From the NCBI GenBank assembly GCA_001899065.1, contig MKUZ01000022.1, forward strand, positions 1 through 64,000: a stretch of 64,000 nt of DNA, in the 5' to 3' direction. The notes under the pieces were generated by a model that saw only the letters and a program-made list of their open reading frames with translations, was not told the DNA's origin and did not search any database. Of the stretch, positions 27,494-36,929 are shown in pieces (within the stretch, counting starts at the first letter, position 1; every line of letters begins with the position of its first letter). A program made the position numbers and the translations under genes. Origin of the DNA: Devosia sp. 66-22 (GTDB taxonomy: Bacteria; Pseudomonadota; Alphaproteobacteria; Rhizobiales; Devosiaceae).

Positions 27494-28724
27494 CTCGTTC
27501 CCGGGGCGCCGGCGGCGCATCGCGGCAGAAACCCAGGATGATCGCCGCCAGTCCCACATAGAGCGTGGTGTGGAACTCATAGCCGAACATCAGATAGGTG
27601 AGCCCGCAGGCGAAATAGCCCACGCTGAGCACCACCGCGCCTGTCACGCGCGCCGCATACTGGCTGTCGCGCGCCGAGCGGAGCGCGCCCAGCAGCGGCG
27701 CCAGCAGGATCAGCCCATAGGCGGCGAGCCCCATCACGCCCGCCGACACGCCCATGTCGAGAATGTCGGCATGCAGATGGTGATTGCCGCGCAGGCCGCT
27801 GCCCTTGGCATCGAACGCCTTGCCCTTGTCCGGCAGGTATTGGTAGGCCGAACGCACGCGCTTGCTCCAGCCATAGCCCACCCACGGACTGTCGACGAAG
27901 GCTGCGGTGCCCGCCTTCCAGAAGGCGAGCCGCGCGCCCGCTGATTTTTCCTTGATCGTCCCCGTCGTCACGAGCTGTACGATCACCGTCGTCGTCCGCT
28001 CGAGGCGCGTCAGCACCTTGGGCGCGAAGGGCAGCATCACTGCCCCGGCGATCACCACCACCACGCCGAGTGCGACGATCTGCTTCCACCACGGCCGGAA
28101 GCTCGTCAGCATCAACGCGAGGGCGATCACTGGCGCCGCCACCAGCGGTCCGCGCGACCCCGACAGGGCAACGACCCCGAGCCCGATCGCCGGCCCGAGC
28201 AACAGTACGAAGCGCCAGCGGCTGCGCATCGCGGGGAAGGCGACGAGGCTCAGGAAGCCCAGCACCAGCGCCGCTTCCGCCGCCCAGATCGGGTCCGACC
28301 ACCAGCCCTCCGCCCGGCTGTTGCCTAGCCACGAGACCTCGCGCAGCGCCGTTACTGCCGACACCAGCGTTCCCACGAACGCCACCCACGACACCACCAC
28401 GGCGCTATCGGGCGCCGCATAGCGGCTGAACCAGTTGACCAGCGGGATAAGGGCGAGGAGGAACGCGAAGTTCACCGCCATCAGCGCGTCGCCATGGATG
28501 CTGAACGCAATCCCGATCAGCACGAAGGCGGCGATGAAGCACCAGCCCGCCGGCCCGATGACCCAGCGCGTCCGTGCCGCCACGAGGCCGACCACCAGCA
28601 GCACCGTCAGCACCATCAGCGCATAGGCCAGCACGTAGCCGCCATTGAACGGCAGCACGAGCGTCGCGCCCAGGAACAGTGCGGTGAGGAACAGGCCGAT
28701 CTGGCCGAACAGGCTGCCGATCAT
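27477..28724 (-). CDS. O-antigen ligase/polymerase family membrane protein (second copy)
   Basis: This 415-residue protein has ten or more membrane segments and a large periplasmic loop with ARLAFWKAGTAAFVDSPWVG, the Wzy/WaaL-type RxxxW...G pattern, followed by a His-rich segment GNHHLHADILDMGV. It begins at an ATG overlapping the stop of the upstream paralogue. Such proteins join or polymerise lipid-linked glycans at the outer face of the inner membrane. It is the last gene of the pheS-led chain. Confidence 0.82.
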   Translation of the reverse strand: MIGSLFGQIGLFLTALFLGATLVLPFNGGYVLAYALMVLTVLLVVGLVAARTRWVIGPAGWCFIAAFVLIGIAFSIHGDALMAVNFAFLLALIPLVNWFSRYAAPDSAVVVSWVAFVGTLVSAVTALREVSWLGNSRAEGWWSDPIWAAEAALVLGFLSLVAFPAMRSRWRFVLLLGPAIGLGVVALSGSRGPLVAAPVIALALMLTSFRPWWKQIVALGVVVVIAGAVMLPFAPKVLTRLERTTTVIVQLVTTGTIKEKSAGARLAFWKAGTAAFVDSPWVGYGWSKRVRSAYQYLPDKGKAFDAKGSGLRGNHHLHADILDMGVSAGVMGLAAYGLILLAPLLGALRSARDSQYAARVTGAVVLSVGYFACGLTYLMFGYEFHTTLYVGLAAIILGFCRDAPPAPRERVSPAG

Positions 28725-29929
28725 TTGCCGGGCTCCCGCTCGCGGCAGTAGCCCAGAAGGATGGCGAGGATGGCGGCATAGAGCGCCGTGTGGAATTCGA
28801 AGCCGAACATCAGGTCGGTGAGCCCGTCGAAGAAATAGGCGATCGTGATCACCGTGCAGCCATAGAGCCGCACGCGCCGCAGGCCGTCGCGCGGCGACAG
28901 CAGCCCCAGCACGATCGGCGCGGCCAGCAGTGCCACATAGCAGGCGATGCCGACGATTCCCCCCGCCACCGCGAAATCGAGGAAGTCGTTGTGGAGCTGC
29001 GGCAGGTCGGCGAGCTCCTGGTTCCTGAGATGCGGGATCGACGCGTCCATGATCCGCGCCCAGCCATGCCCGATGATCGGCGCCTCCTGGAACGCCTTCC
29101 ATCCGGCCTGGTAGAGATCGAGGCGGAACTCGGCGGTGCGGTCGCGTACGAAGTCGCCCGACAGCATCGAATAGAAGATGCCCGGCAGCTTCGCCATGCG
29201 GCCGCCCAGGCTCATCACCCACATCGCCGTGGCCGCCAGCCCCGCCACCAGTCCCGCGGTGACCCACCACCAGTTGATGCGCAGGCTCCGCGCGAGGAAG
29301 ATCGCCGCCGCAATGGCGAGCGGCGCAATGGCCATCAGCGGCCCGCGCGACTTGGTGAGGATTTCGGCCGATACGCCCGCCACCGGACCGAGGAGATAGA
29401 CCAGCCGCCAGAAGCCGCGATCGGCCGCTGCCCCGACGAGCGCCAGGAAGCCCAGGATGATCGCGGTGTTGGCAAGCACGATCACGCCGATCAGGCCGGC
29501 ATCGCTCCGCCGCCCGCCCATATAGCCGATACGCACCAGCATCACGACGACGCTGAGCAGCGCGCCCAGCAGCGCCAGCCGCGCTACGATCACCGCGCCA
29601 TTGGCCGGCCGCCTGTCGCTCAGCGTCAGGTAGATCGGCGCGAACAGCACCAGCGCCACGAAGTTGAAGATGAACAGCACATCGCCGGGCTGCCGCGCGG
29701 TGATGGCAAAGCAGGCCAGCAGCACCAGCACGATGCCGAGGAAGGTCAGCGGCGCGGGCGTCAGCGCCTGCCGCCACGTCCCGTCGCTCAGCCGGGCGAC
29801 AAGCAGGATCACCCCGATCGCGACGAGCATGTAGGGCGTGAGCAGTCCCAGCACCACCGACAGCGAAAGCGTCAGCACGAGGATCGCCCACACCGCGGCG
29901 CCGTCGATCCTGTCGCGAAGCGCGCTCAC
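28721..29929 (-). CDS. O-antigen ligase/polymerase family membrane protein (first copy)
   Basis: This 402-residue paralogue of the next gene has the same layout: about ten membrane helices and a loop EFRLDLYQAGWKAFQEAPII followed by the His motif LHNDFLDFAVAGG. The GTG start at 29929 overlaps the upstream glycosyltransferase stop; a longer frame reaching 30100 lies inside that gene. The two copies share the C-terminal block LMFGxEFHTxLY, so they arose by tandem duplication. Confidence 0.82.
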   Translation of the reverse strand: MSALRDRIDGAAVWAILVLTLSLSVVLGLLTPYMLVAIGVILLVARLSDGTWRQALTPAPLTFLGIVLVLLACFAITARQPGDVLFIFNFVALVLFAPIYLTLSDRRPANGAVIVARLALLGALLSVVVMLVRIGYMGGRRSDAGLIGVIVLANTAIILGFLALVGAAADRGFWRLVYLLGPVAGVSAEILTKSRGPLMAIAPLAIAAAIFLARSLRINWWWVTAGLVAGLAATAMWVMSLGGRMAKLPGIFYSMLSGDFVRDRTAEFRLDLYQAGWKAFQEAPIIGHGWARIMDASIPHLRNQELADLPQLHNDFLDFAVAGGIVGIACYVALLAAPIVLGLLSPRDGLRRVRLYGCTVITIAYFFDGLTDLMFGFEFHTALYAAILAILLGYCREREPGK

Positions 29930-31068
29930 GGGGCCGCCCTCGCGAACGCGGCCGCGAGATCGGCGTCCGGCGTCAGCAGCTCGCGCGGCACCGGATCGGA
30001 GCTGCGCTTCCAGTTCGTATTGATGCCTCGGAAGTGCCAGTAATGCGCACCGTCGGGGGTGATCTTGGAAAACATCGGCCGGCCCGCAATCCAGTGCCAA
30101 TAAGGGTGCACCTTGAGATTGGCGACCCAGCCGCGCCGCGGGTCAAGCGCCCATTTGTTGGGCCGCGACCGCGCGCGCTTGGTGTCCGTCAGCGAGAACC
30201 CGTAGCCGCGATGATCGGCCGCCGCGTCGGCCAGGGGAACCGCCTCGATCCAGCGCCCGCGAAACACCGCGAGCCCGTGCCTGAGGCCGCTGGCGACCGC
30301 GTAGATCGAGCGGCCGCCCGGCGGCGCGACAAGTTCGTCGATATCGGCGTTGAGGATGCCCGTCGCTTGCGCGCCATAACGGCGCAGCACTGCGCTCATG
30401 CTCGCGATCTGCGGGAAATGCGCCCAGTAGGGGTTGAGCCGCACCGCCGTATCGGTCCGGCCGAAGGGCTGTCGCCACACGGGCACGGCGACATGGGCGA
30501 GGCCGGGCACCGCGCGCAGCGTCTCGACCACGGCCTCCACCGCATAGTCGGTGGAGCCATTGTCGTAGAGCACAATCGTATCGGTGCCGTGGAGCCGCTG
30601 GTGGAAACGCGCCCATTCGCCGATCCACCTGAGATCGTTGTTCCTGTTCATCCCGAACAGGATCCGCGCGCCGGCGAGCTGCGCCGACAGATTGGCGCGG
30701 ATCGGCAGCTCGATCGTCTCCCTGCCGAACCGGATCGCGATCGCCGTGCTGCCGGTGGGGACGTCGATCAGCTCGGTGATCATCACCGACAGGCTCGAAT
30801 GGAACCGCCGCGTGACCGCGTTGCCCGAGGGCAGGGCGGTGAACCGGGCGAGATAGTAGTCGGCCACCAGATTGACCGGTGGCGGTCCCACCAGCAGCAC
30901 GCGCCGGCCATCCGCGTGCCAGAAGCAGTCATAGACCATCCCCGTCGCGTCGAACGCATCGAGAAAGGCCTGGTCCCGCCTGCGCTGCGGCACGCGCGGC
31001 TCGCGGCGCGTGCCTGCGGGTAGCGCCGCTGCCGAAGACTCAGCGTCGAGCAGGGCCGCTTCCATCAT
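29926..31068 (-). CDS. GT92-like glycosyltransferase
   Basis: This 380-residue cytoplasmic glycosyltransferase fits the GT92/DUF23 type: RWIGEWARFHQRLHGTDTIV, VLYDNGSTDYAVEAV, the DxD-like NADIDELVAPP, and AHYWHFRGINTNW near the end. The ATG at 31068 overlaps the pheT stop. Together with the two ligase-like proteins it forms a small glycan module placed after pheT. The acceptor is unknown. Confidence 0.75.
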   Translation of the reverse strand: MMEAALLDAESSAAALPAGTRREPRVPQRRRDQAFLDAFDATGMVYDCFWHADGRRVLLVGPPPVNLVADYYLARFTALPSGNAVTRRFHSSLSVMITELIDVPTGSTAIAIRFGRETIELPIRANLSAQLAGARILFGMNRNNDLRWIGEWARFHQRLHGTDTIVLYDNGSTDYAVEAVVETLRAVPGLAHVAVPVWRQPFGRTDTAVRLNPYWAHFPQIASMSAVLRRYGAQATGILNADIDELVAPPGGRSIYAVASGLRHGLAVFRGRWIEAVPLADAAADHRGYGFSLTDTKRARSRPNKWALDPRRGWVANLKVHPYWHWIAGRPMFSKITPDGAHYWHFRGINTNWKRSSDPVPRELLTPDADLAAAFARAAP

Positions 31069-33479
31069 CCGCGCAGCGTACCCCCGGTGGCCTTGCTCAC
31101 GGCGGCGACGATGGCGGCGCCCACCTTCTCGATCTCCTCATCGGTCAGGGTCTTGTCGGTCGGTTGCAGCGTCACGCGGATCGCCACCGACTTCTTGCCT
31201 TCGCCCACGCCCGCACCCTCGAACAGGTCGAAGATGTCGACATCGGAAATCAGCGCCTTGTCGGCATTGCGCGCCGCACGCAGCAGCGTCGCCGCCGGCA
31301 CGCCGCGGTCGACGAGGAAGGCGAAGTCGCGCTCGAGCGGCATCAGATCGCTCAGCCTGAGCGCCGGCTTGCCCTTGGTCGCCTTCTTGCGCGCCTCGGG
31401 GATCGCGTCGAGGTCGAGCTCGAACGCCACCACCGGCCCTGTCAGATCCATCTCCGCCGCCCACGCCGGATGCAGTTCGCCGAACCAGGCGATCACGTTG
31501 GTCGGCCCGAGCTGCACGCGCCCGCCGCGGCCCGGATGGCTCCAGGCCGGCGGCTCCGCCACCACCTGCAGTTTGTCGATGTCGTGGCCGAGCGCATCGA
31601 GCACTGCCGCGAGGTCGGCCTTGGCATCGAACACGCTCAGCGTGCCGCCACCCTGCCAGGTCCTGGGCAGGCTGCCGGCGCGCACCGCCGTCGCATAGGT
31701 GTGCTGGCCCTCGGGCTCGTCGCTCAAAAACACCTGGCCCACCTCGAAGATTGCGAGGTCGCGGAAACCGCGATTCTCGTTGCGGCGCACCGCGGCCAAG
31801 AGGCCCGGCAGCAGCGAGGGCCGCATGTCCGAAAGGTCCGAGGCGATCGCATTGGCGAGCTTGAGCTCGGGCTGGCCGCCGCCGAAGCGCTTGGCCTCCG
31901 CCTCCGAAATGAACGACCACGTCACCGCTTCGTCCAGCCCGCGCGCCGCAAGCACGCGCTTGGTGGCGCGCCGCCGGCTCTGGATCGTCGTCAGCATGCG
32001 CGGCGCCACGCCGGACAGGCGCGGCAGTGGGTCGAGCGGAACCTTGTTCACGCCTTCCATGCGCATCACTTCCTCGACGAGGTCCGCTTTCTGCGTCACG
32101 TCGGGGCGCCAGCTCGGCATCGCCACCTGGACCGTCGTTCCAGAGCCAGTGACGGTGAAGCCGAGCCGCGTCAGGTGCTCGCCGATCCGCTCGGGCGCCA
32201 GCTCGAGGCCGGTCAGCCGCCGCACTTCGCTCAGCGGGAAGTCGATCACGGTGTTGGGGAACAAATCCTCGCCCGAGATCGCGGGGTCCATCGGCGTGCC
32301 GCCGCAGATTTCCATGACGAGGCGCGTCGCGAGCTCGAGGCCCGGCTCGGTGAGCGCCGGGTCGACCGACCGCTCCAGCCGGTAACGCGCATCGGACACG
32401 ATGCCGGTCTTGCGGCCGGTCCTGGCGACCTCCTGCGGGTCCCAGCTCGCGCATTCCATGAACAGGTTCACCGTCTCGTCGGTGCAGCTCGAGCGTTCGC
32501 CGCCCAGGATGCCGCCGAGGCAGAGCGGGCCGATATCGTCGGCGATCACGCACATCGTCGCGTCGAGCTCGTGCTCGCGGCCGTCGAGGCCGTCCAGCCT
32601 TTCGCCCGGTCGCGCATTACGCAGTAGCATCGTGCCCGTCACCTTGTCGGCGTCATAGGCGTGGAGCGGCCGCCCCCAGCCCTGCGACACGAAATTGGTG
32701 ATGTCGGCGAGGGCATTGATCGGCCGCAGCCCCACCGCGCGCAGGCGGCTCTGCAGCCACTCCGGCGACGGGCCGTTCTTGACGCCGCCGATGTAGCGCC
32801 CGGCGAACTTGCGGATCGCCTTGGGCTCGTCGGGTCCGAACTGCTGCGGCAGCGGCGGGATCGGGCTCGGACCTTGCGAGGGCACCGGCGCCATGTAGCC
32901 ATTGGTCGGGTTCAGCTCGCCCAGCCCATAGGCGGCGAGGTCGCGCGCCACCCCGTAGATGCCCGTGGCGTCGCCGCGATTGGGCGTGATCGAGATGTCG
33001 AACAGCACGCCGCCGATCCCGGCATAGTCTACATAGGGCGTGCCCACCGGAGCGTCGTCGGGCAGGACGATGATGCCCTCATGGTCGTTGGAAAGCTCGA
33101 GCTCCATCGCCGAGCACAGCATGCCGTTCGACACCTGGCCGCGGATCGTGACGCCTTCCTTGAGCGTGAAGTCTTTGCCGGGAATGTAGGTGCCCGGAAA
33201 CGCGAACACCGACTTCATGCCGGTCACCGCATTGGGCGCACCGCACACCACATCGATCAGCGTCCCGGTGCCCGCATCCACCTTGCACACCTTGAGATGG
33301 TCCGAGTTCGGATGCGGCTCGGCGCTCACCACATGCGCCACCACGAAGGGCTTGAGCGCTTTGGCGGTGTCGTCCACGCTCTCGACCTCGAGGCCGATGG
33401 TGGTCAGCGCCTCGGCGATCTGGTCGGCCGTGGCGTTGGTGTCGAGATGGTCTTTCAGCCAGTCGAGCGTGAACTTCAT
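31065..33479 (-). CDS. pheT: Phenylalanyl-tRNA synthetase beta subunit
   Basis: This 804-residue protein has the tRNA-binding domain near the start (HPNSDHLKVCKVDAG), the B3/4 editing domain, and the C-terminal anticodon-binding ferredoxin-like domain. The ATG at 33479 gives the family start MKFTLDWLKDHLDTN and overlaps the exonuclease stop. Unlike most bacteria, pheS does not adjoin it: two small genes lie between, although all overlap as one chain. Confidence 0.95.
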   Translation of the reverse strand: MKFTLDWLKDHLDTNATADQIAEALTTIGLEVESVDDTAKALKPFVVAHVVSAEPHPNSDHLKVCKVDAGTGTLIDVVCGAPNAVTGMKSVFAFPGTYIPGKDFTLKEGVTIRGQVSNGMLCSAMELELSNDHEGIIVLPDDAPVGTPYVDYAGIGGVLFDISITPNRGDATGIYGVARDLAAYGLGELNPTNGYMAPVPSQGPSPIPPLPQQFGPDEPKAIRKFAGRYIGGVKNGPSPEWLQSRLRAVGLRPINALADITNFVSQGWGRPLHAYDADKVTGTMLLRNARPGERLDGLDGREHELDATMCVIADDIGPLCLGGILGGERSSCTDETVNLFMECASWDPQEVARTGRKTGIVSDARYRLERSVDPALTEPGLELATRLVMEICGGTPMDPAISGEDLFPNTVIDFPLSEVRRLTGLELAPERIGEHLTRLGFTVTGSGTTVQVAMPSWRPDVTQKADLVEEVMRMEGVNKVPLDPLPRLSGVAPRMLTTIQSRRRATKRVLAARGLDEAVTWSFISEAEAKRFGGGQPELKLANAIASDLSDMRPSLLPGLLAAVRRNENRGFRDLAIFEVGQVFLSDEPEGQHTYATAVRAGSLPRTWQGGGTLSVFDAKADLAAVLDALGHDIDKLQVVAEPPAWSHPGRGGRVQLGPTNVIAWFGELHPAWAAEMDLTGPVVAFELDLDAIPEARKKATKGKPALRLSDLMPLERDFAFLVDRGVPAATLLRAARNADKALISDVDIFDLFEGAGVGEGKKSVAIRVTLQPTDKTLTDEEIEKVGAAIVAAVSKATGGTLRG

Positions 33480-34114
33480 TTCTTGTAGACACTTTCGGTC
33501 GCTTCGACCTTGGGCAGGCTGCCCGAGATCGCAAAAAGTCTGGCGAGCACATTGGCAAAGCCGCGTGCATCGTCGATGGCGCGGTGCGTGTGCTCGATAT
33601 GGCCGTACCATTCGGGCGGCACGCGCTGCATGCCCCATTTCAGGTACTCGGCGCCGCGCAGCGTGCCCGCCATGGTGTAGAGGCACACGCCGCCGCCGCG
33701 GAAGATCTGCCGTGCATGCTTGAGCGGCGTGCCCAGCACGCGCGTGCCGGCATAGGTCTCGAGATAGTGGTCCATCCACAATCCGTCGAAGATCATCGGC
33801 GCCGCGGCGAACACGCGAAAGCCGGGCAGGCTCTCTACCCAGTCGGCATAGCGCGGCATGACCACTTCTGGCGGTTCCGGATTGGTCGTCGCATGCACCC
33901 AGGCTTCCGGCTGCGTCTCCCACCACGCCATCGTGTCGGGATGCGGCGTCCGGTCGGAACGCGGTTCCAGCACCGCCTCGAACTCACCCAGCACCGTCCC
34001 CGTCACGTCGCACGCCACCGAGGCAAAGCTCAGCATCGACGAGCGCAGCGGACTCGGTCCGTCTGCTTCGATGTCGGTAACGACGAACGTCGTGATCGGC
34101 GCCTCTTCGCTCAT
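33476..34114 (-). CDS. DEDD-family 3'-5' exonuclease-like protein
   Basis: This 212-residue protein begins its RNase T/DnaQ-like fold with TTFVVTDIEADGPSP, the first Asp and Glu of DEDD. A later HTHRAIDDARGFANVLARL contains the conserved His and Asp of ExoIII. The ATG at 34114 overlaps the preceding ASCH gene stop. A housekeeping nuclease role is likely, its substrate unknown. Confidence 0.8.
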   Translation of the reverse strand: MSEEAPITTFVVTDIEADGPSPLRSSMLSFASVACDVTGTVLGEFEAVLEPRSDRTPHPDTMAWWETQPEAWVHATTNPEPPEVVMPRYADWVESLPGFRVFAAAPMIFDGLWMDHYLETYAGTRVLGTPLKHARQIFRGGGVCLYTMAGTLRGAEYLKWGMQRVPPEWYGHIEHTHRAIDDARGFANVLARLFAISGSLPKVEATESVYKK

Positions 34115-34512
34115 CGCGGCAGCACCTTGATGACGCGGATGCGCTCGCAGATCAGCTCGAGCGTCGGCGACCAGCCGCCATTGCGCTCGAAATAGACGAT
34201 GTGGCCGGCGCGCCATTGCGCATAGTCGCCTTCGCCCTCAGCAAGTGCGAAGTCCTCGGGCACGTCGTCGAAACGGCGCTGCGTGACTTCGGTGTATTCG
34301 ATGATCGCCGCCGGCCGCGCCGCCCCGTCGAGAACGACGTCCTGCCGGCCGACCGTGGGGATCGGCGTGCCGTCCGCGATGTAGTCGCGCAGGGCGCCGC
34401 AGGTGGCGGTCTTCTTGCCCATGAGGACAAGCGCCAGCAACTCGTCGGCGAGCCCGGGGCTGTCGCCGAACGACCAGCTCTGACGGCCGTCGATCATGGT
34501 TGGCTCGCTCAC
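34111..34512 (-). CDS. ASCH-domain protein
   Basis: This 133-residue protein starts from a GTG at 34512, overlapping the pheS stop, and has the ASCH pattern: [40 protein letters not shown], and [19 protein letters not shown] domains bind RNA or act on nucleic-acid bases. Its sandwiching between pheS and pheT with overlapping codons suggests it is co-translated with the synthetase. Confidence 0.75.
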   Translation of the reverse strand: MSEPTMIDGRQSWSFGDSPGLADELLALVLMGKKTATCGALRDYIADGTPIPTVGRQDVVLDGAARPAAIIEYTEVTQRRFDDVPEDFALAEGEGDYAQWRAGHIVYFERNGGWSPTLELICERIRVIKVLPR

Positions 34513-35639
34513 GAGCTCAGGCCTCCGAACAGCGTCGGCATGTCGAAGGCGCGGAACCCGTAGTGATCGAGCCAGCGCTTGTCGGCGTCGAAGAAGGCGC
34601 GCAGGTCGTTCATGCCGTATTTGAGCATGGCGAGCCGGTCGATCCCCATGCCCCAGGCAAAGCCCTGGTACACGTCGGGATCGAGCCCGCAATTGCGCAG
34701 CACATTGGGATGCACCATGCCGCAGCCCAGTATTTCGAGCCAGTCGCTGCCCTCGCCGATCTTCACCTCGGAGCCGGAGCGGTCGCACTGGACGTCCACT
34801 TCCATCGAGGGCTCGGTGAACGGGAAGAAGCTGGGGCGGAAGCGCAGCGTCACGCCGGGCACCTCGAAGAACGCCTTGAGGAACTCCTCCAGCACCCAGC
34901 GGAGTTGGCCGATATGGCTGTCCTTGTCGATGACGAGGCCTTCCACCTGGTGGAACATGGGCGTGTGCGTCTGGTCGCTGTCGTGCCGATAGGTGCGGCC
35001 CGGCATCACCACGCGGATCGGCGGGGTCATGGGCGGCGTGAGGTAGCCGGCGGCCGGCTTCTCATTGCTCTGCTTCATCACCCGGATCTGCACCGGCGAG
35101 GTGTGCGTGCGCAGCACCTTGCGCGTTCCGTCGGCGCCCGGCTGCAGGAAGAACGTGTCGTGCATCTCGCGCGCCGGGTGCCCCTCGGGGAAGTTGAGCG
35201 CGGTGAAATTGTACCAGTCGGTCTCGATGTCGGGACCTTCGGCGATCTTGAAGCCCATGTCGGAGAAGATCGCGGTGATCTCGTCCCACACCTGGCTGAT
35301 GGGGTGGATGCGGCCCTGCGTGGTCGGCGCCGGCCGCACCGGGAGGGTAACGTCAACCGTCTCGGCGGCGAGCCGCGCATTGAGCGCCGCGCCCTTGAGG
35401 TCGCCGCTCCTGGCCTCGATCGCGGCGGCGATCTCGTTCTTGAGCCCGTTGATCGCCGGGCCGGCGGTCTTGCGGTCCTCGGGCGCCATGGTGCCCAGCG
35501 TTGCCAGCAGCGCCGAGACCGAGCCCTTCTTGCCCAGCGCCATGACGCGAACATTGTCGAGCGTTTGCTCGTCAACTGCCGCGGCGATTGCAGTCGTTAG
35601 GGTGGATCTCAACTGGGCGATGTCGTCTTGGAGGCTCAT
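34509..35639 (-). CDS. pheS: Phenylalanyl-tRNA synthetase alpha subunit
   Basis: This 376-residue catalytic subunit has an N-terminal coiled coil and class II motifs: [24 protein letters not shown] loop, [20 protein letters not shown], and the C-terminal [20 protein letters not shown]. The ATG at 35639 follows the attenuator-like terminator after rplT. It is the first gene of the overlapping chain leading to pheT and the glycan genes. Confidence 0.96.
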   Translation of the reverse strand: MSLQDDIAQLRSTLTTAIAAAVDEQTLDNVRVMALGKKGSVSALLATLGTMAPEDRKTAGPAINGLKNEIAAAIEARSGDLKGAALNARLAAETVDVTLPVRPAPTTQGRIHPISQVWDEITAIFSDMGFKIAEGPDIETDWYNFTALNFPEGHPAREMHDTFFLQPGADGTRKVLRTHTSPVQIRVMKQSNEKPAAGYLTPPMTPPIRVVMPGRTYRHDSDQTHTPMFHQVEGLVIDKDSHIGQLRWVLEEFLKAFFEVPGVTLRFRPSFFPFTEPSMEVDVQCDRSGSEVKIGEGSDWLEILGCGMVHPNVLRNCGLDPDVYQGFAWGMGIDRLAMLKYGMNDLRAFFDADKRWLDHYGFRAFDMPTLFGGLSS

Positions 35640-35665
35640 CTCGGTTCCGTTTCACAAGGGCAAAC

Positions 35666-35706
35666 AAAAAGCCCCGCGCCATCCCGTCTCGGGCGGCGCA
35701 AGGCTT
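35666..35706 (-). terminator. Intrinsic terminator or attenuator between rplT and pheS
   Basis: On the minus strand AAGCCTTGCGCC and GGCGCGGGGCTT pair over 12 positions (two G-U), followed by CTTTTTG. It lies 30 bases after rplT and 27 bases before the pheS start. It may terminate the rpmI-rplT transcript or attenuate pheS readthrough. Confidence 0.75.
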
Positions 35707-35735
35707 AACTTGTGGCCTCGGTAAAGGCTAGCGGA

Positions 35736-36137
35736 TCAGGCGCTGACGCGCGCTGCGGTGGTTGCTTCGATCTCGCCCAGGTAGCCGAGCGCCTTCTTGG
35801 ACTGCGCAACGAGCGCAGCGAAGGCGGCGGGCTCCGTGATGGCGATATCGGAGAGAACCTTGCGGTCCACCGCGATCTCGGCCTTCACGAGGCCGTCGAT
35901 AAATCGGCCATAGGTCAACCCATGCTCGCGCACGGCAGCGTTGATGCGCTGGATCCACAGGGCGCGGAAGTTGCGCTTCTTGGCGCGGCGGTCGCGATAG
36001 GCGTACTGGCCGGCCTTGTCGACGGCGGCCTTGGCGACGGTGATCGAGCTCTTGCGGCGGCCGTAGAAACCCTCGGCGGCCTTCAGAACTTTCTTGTGAC
36101 GGGCATGGCTGGTTACGCCACGTTTGACTCGGGACAT
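35736..36137 (-). CDS. rplT: 50S ribosomal protein L20
   Basis: This 133-residue ribosomal protein begins [19 protein letters not shown], with the basic extension followed by the globular domain [20 protein letters not shown] that binds 23S rRNA. L20 is a known autoregulator of its operon in other bacteria. The gene follows rpmI by 12 bases. Confidence 0.97.
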   Translation of the reverse strand: MSRVKRGVTSHARHKKVLKAAEGFYGRRKSSITVAKAAVDKAGQYAYRDRRAKKRNFRALWIQRINAAVREHGLTYGRFIDGLVKAEIAVDRKVLSDIAITEPAAFAALVAQSKKALGYLGEIEATTAARVSA

Positions 36138-36149
36138 CTCAGCTCTCCT

Positions 36150-36350
36150 TTAGCGCGCGTACGGCATGTACCACTTGACCAAATTCGCATCGCCCTTGGC
36201 GAGGATCTTGGTCCCGCGGTTCTGGCGGATGTAGTTGGCACTGTGGTTGAGGAGGCGGTGACGCTTACCCGCGACGCCGGCCTTCACGAGGCCGGACGCA
36301 GTCATCTTAAAGCGCTTTTTGGCGCCCGATTTAGTCTTCATCTTTGGCAT
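36150..36350 (-). CDS. rpmI: 50S ribosomal protein L35
   Basis: This 66-residue basic protein reads [20 protein letters not shown], the standard L35 start. The ribosome site AGGACC lies just upstream. infC, which normally precedes rpmI, is 2.2 kb upstream on the same strand, so rpmI needs its own promoter or readthrough. Confidence 0.96.
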   Translation of the reverse strand: MPKMKTKSGAKKRFKMTASGLVKAGVAGKRHRLLNHSANYIRQNRGTKILAKGDANLVKWYMPYAR

Positions 36351-36455
36351 TTTGCGGTCCTGTTTGGCCCTTGCGGGCTACGCATTCTGGACTGCCACGG
36401 CATGCCTTTCGGCCGGGCGGTCCGGTTCAGAAGCGGCGTCTATAGAGGGCTGGGC

Positions 36456-36896
36456 TCAGGAAGGCAAGTCCTGCCGGGCCTTGAGGTCGCGGATCAGCTC
36501 CTCGAGCGCGTCGACCAGGTTCGCCTGCTCGGTCCGGCTCAGCTCGCCCAGCACGCGCCGGTTGATCTCGGCCGTCACCGTCACCGCATCGGGCACCACC
36601 GCCGCGGCGCGATCGCTGAGATATAGCCCTTGCGCCCGCCCGCCGCGGCTCTCGCGGAAGATCCAGCCCTCGGCCTCGAGCCCGTTGAGCGTGCGGGCGA
36701 CGCCGGGCTGCTCCACTTCGAGCCGCTCGACCAGTTCCTTCTGCGTCAGCCCCGGCCTGGCGCCGATCTCGATCAGCGCCGCCGCCTGCGCGGGCATCAG
36801 CCCTAGCGGCGCCAGCCCCTCGCGCAGGCGCAGCGAAATGAGCCGCGCCAGCTGCGCTGTCTGAAAGCCGATGGTCGCCCGCTGGTCGAAGGTCAT
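36456..36896 (-). CDS. MarR-family transcriptional regulator
   Basis: This 146-residue winged-helix protein has the core LMPAQAAALIEIGARPGLTQ, recognition helix VEQPGVARTLNGLEAEGWI, and wing FRESRGGRAQGLYLSDRAAA. It lies between infC and rpmI, on the same strand, downstream of a LysR gene. Target unknown. Confidence 0.85.
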   Translation of the reverse strand: MTFDQRATIGFQTAQLARLISLRLREGLAPLGLMPAQAAALIEIGARPGLTQKELVERLEVEQPGVARTLNGLEAEGWIFRESRGGRAQGLYLSDRAAAVVPDAVTVTAEINRRVLGELSRTEQANLVDALEELIRDLKARQDLPS

Positions 36897-36929
36897 AAGG
36901 CGTTATCTAGCTGATTTGCCCGACTCGGC

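Noticed and set aside
28790..30043. 417-codon plus frame across the ligase genes
   Set aside because: Antisense of membrane proteins, rich in His/Arg/Gln, with no motif.
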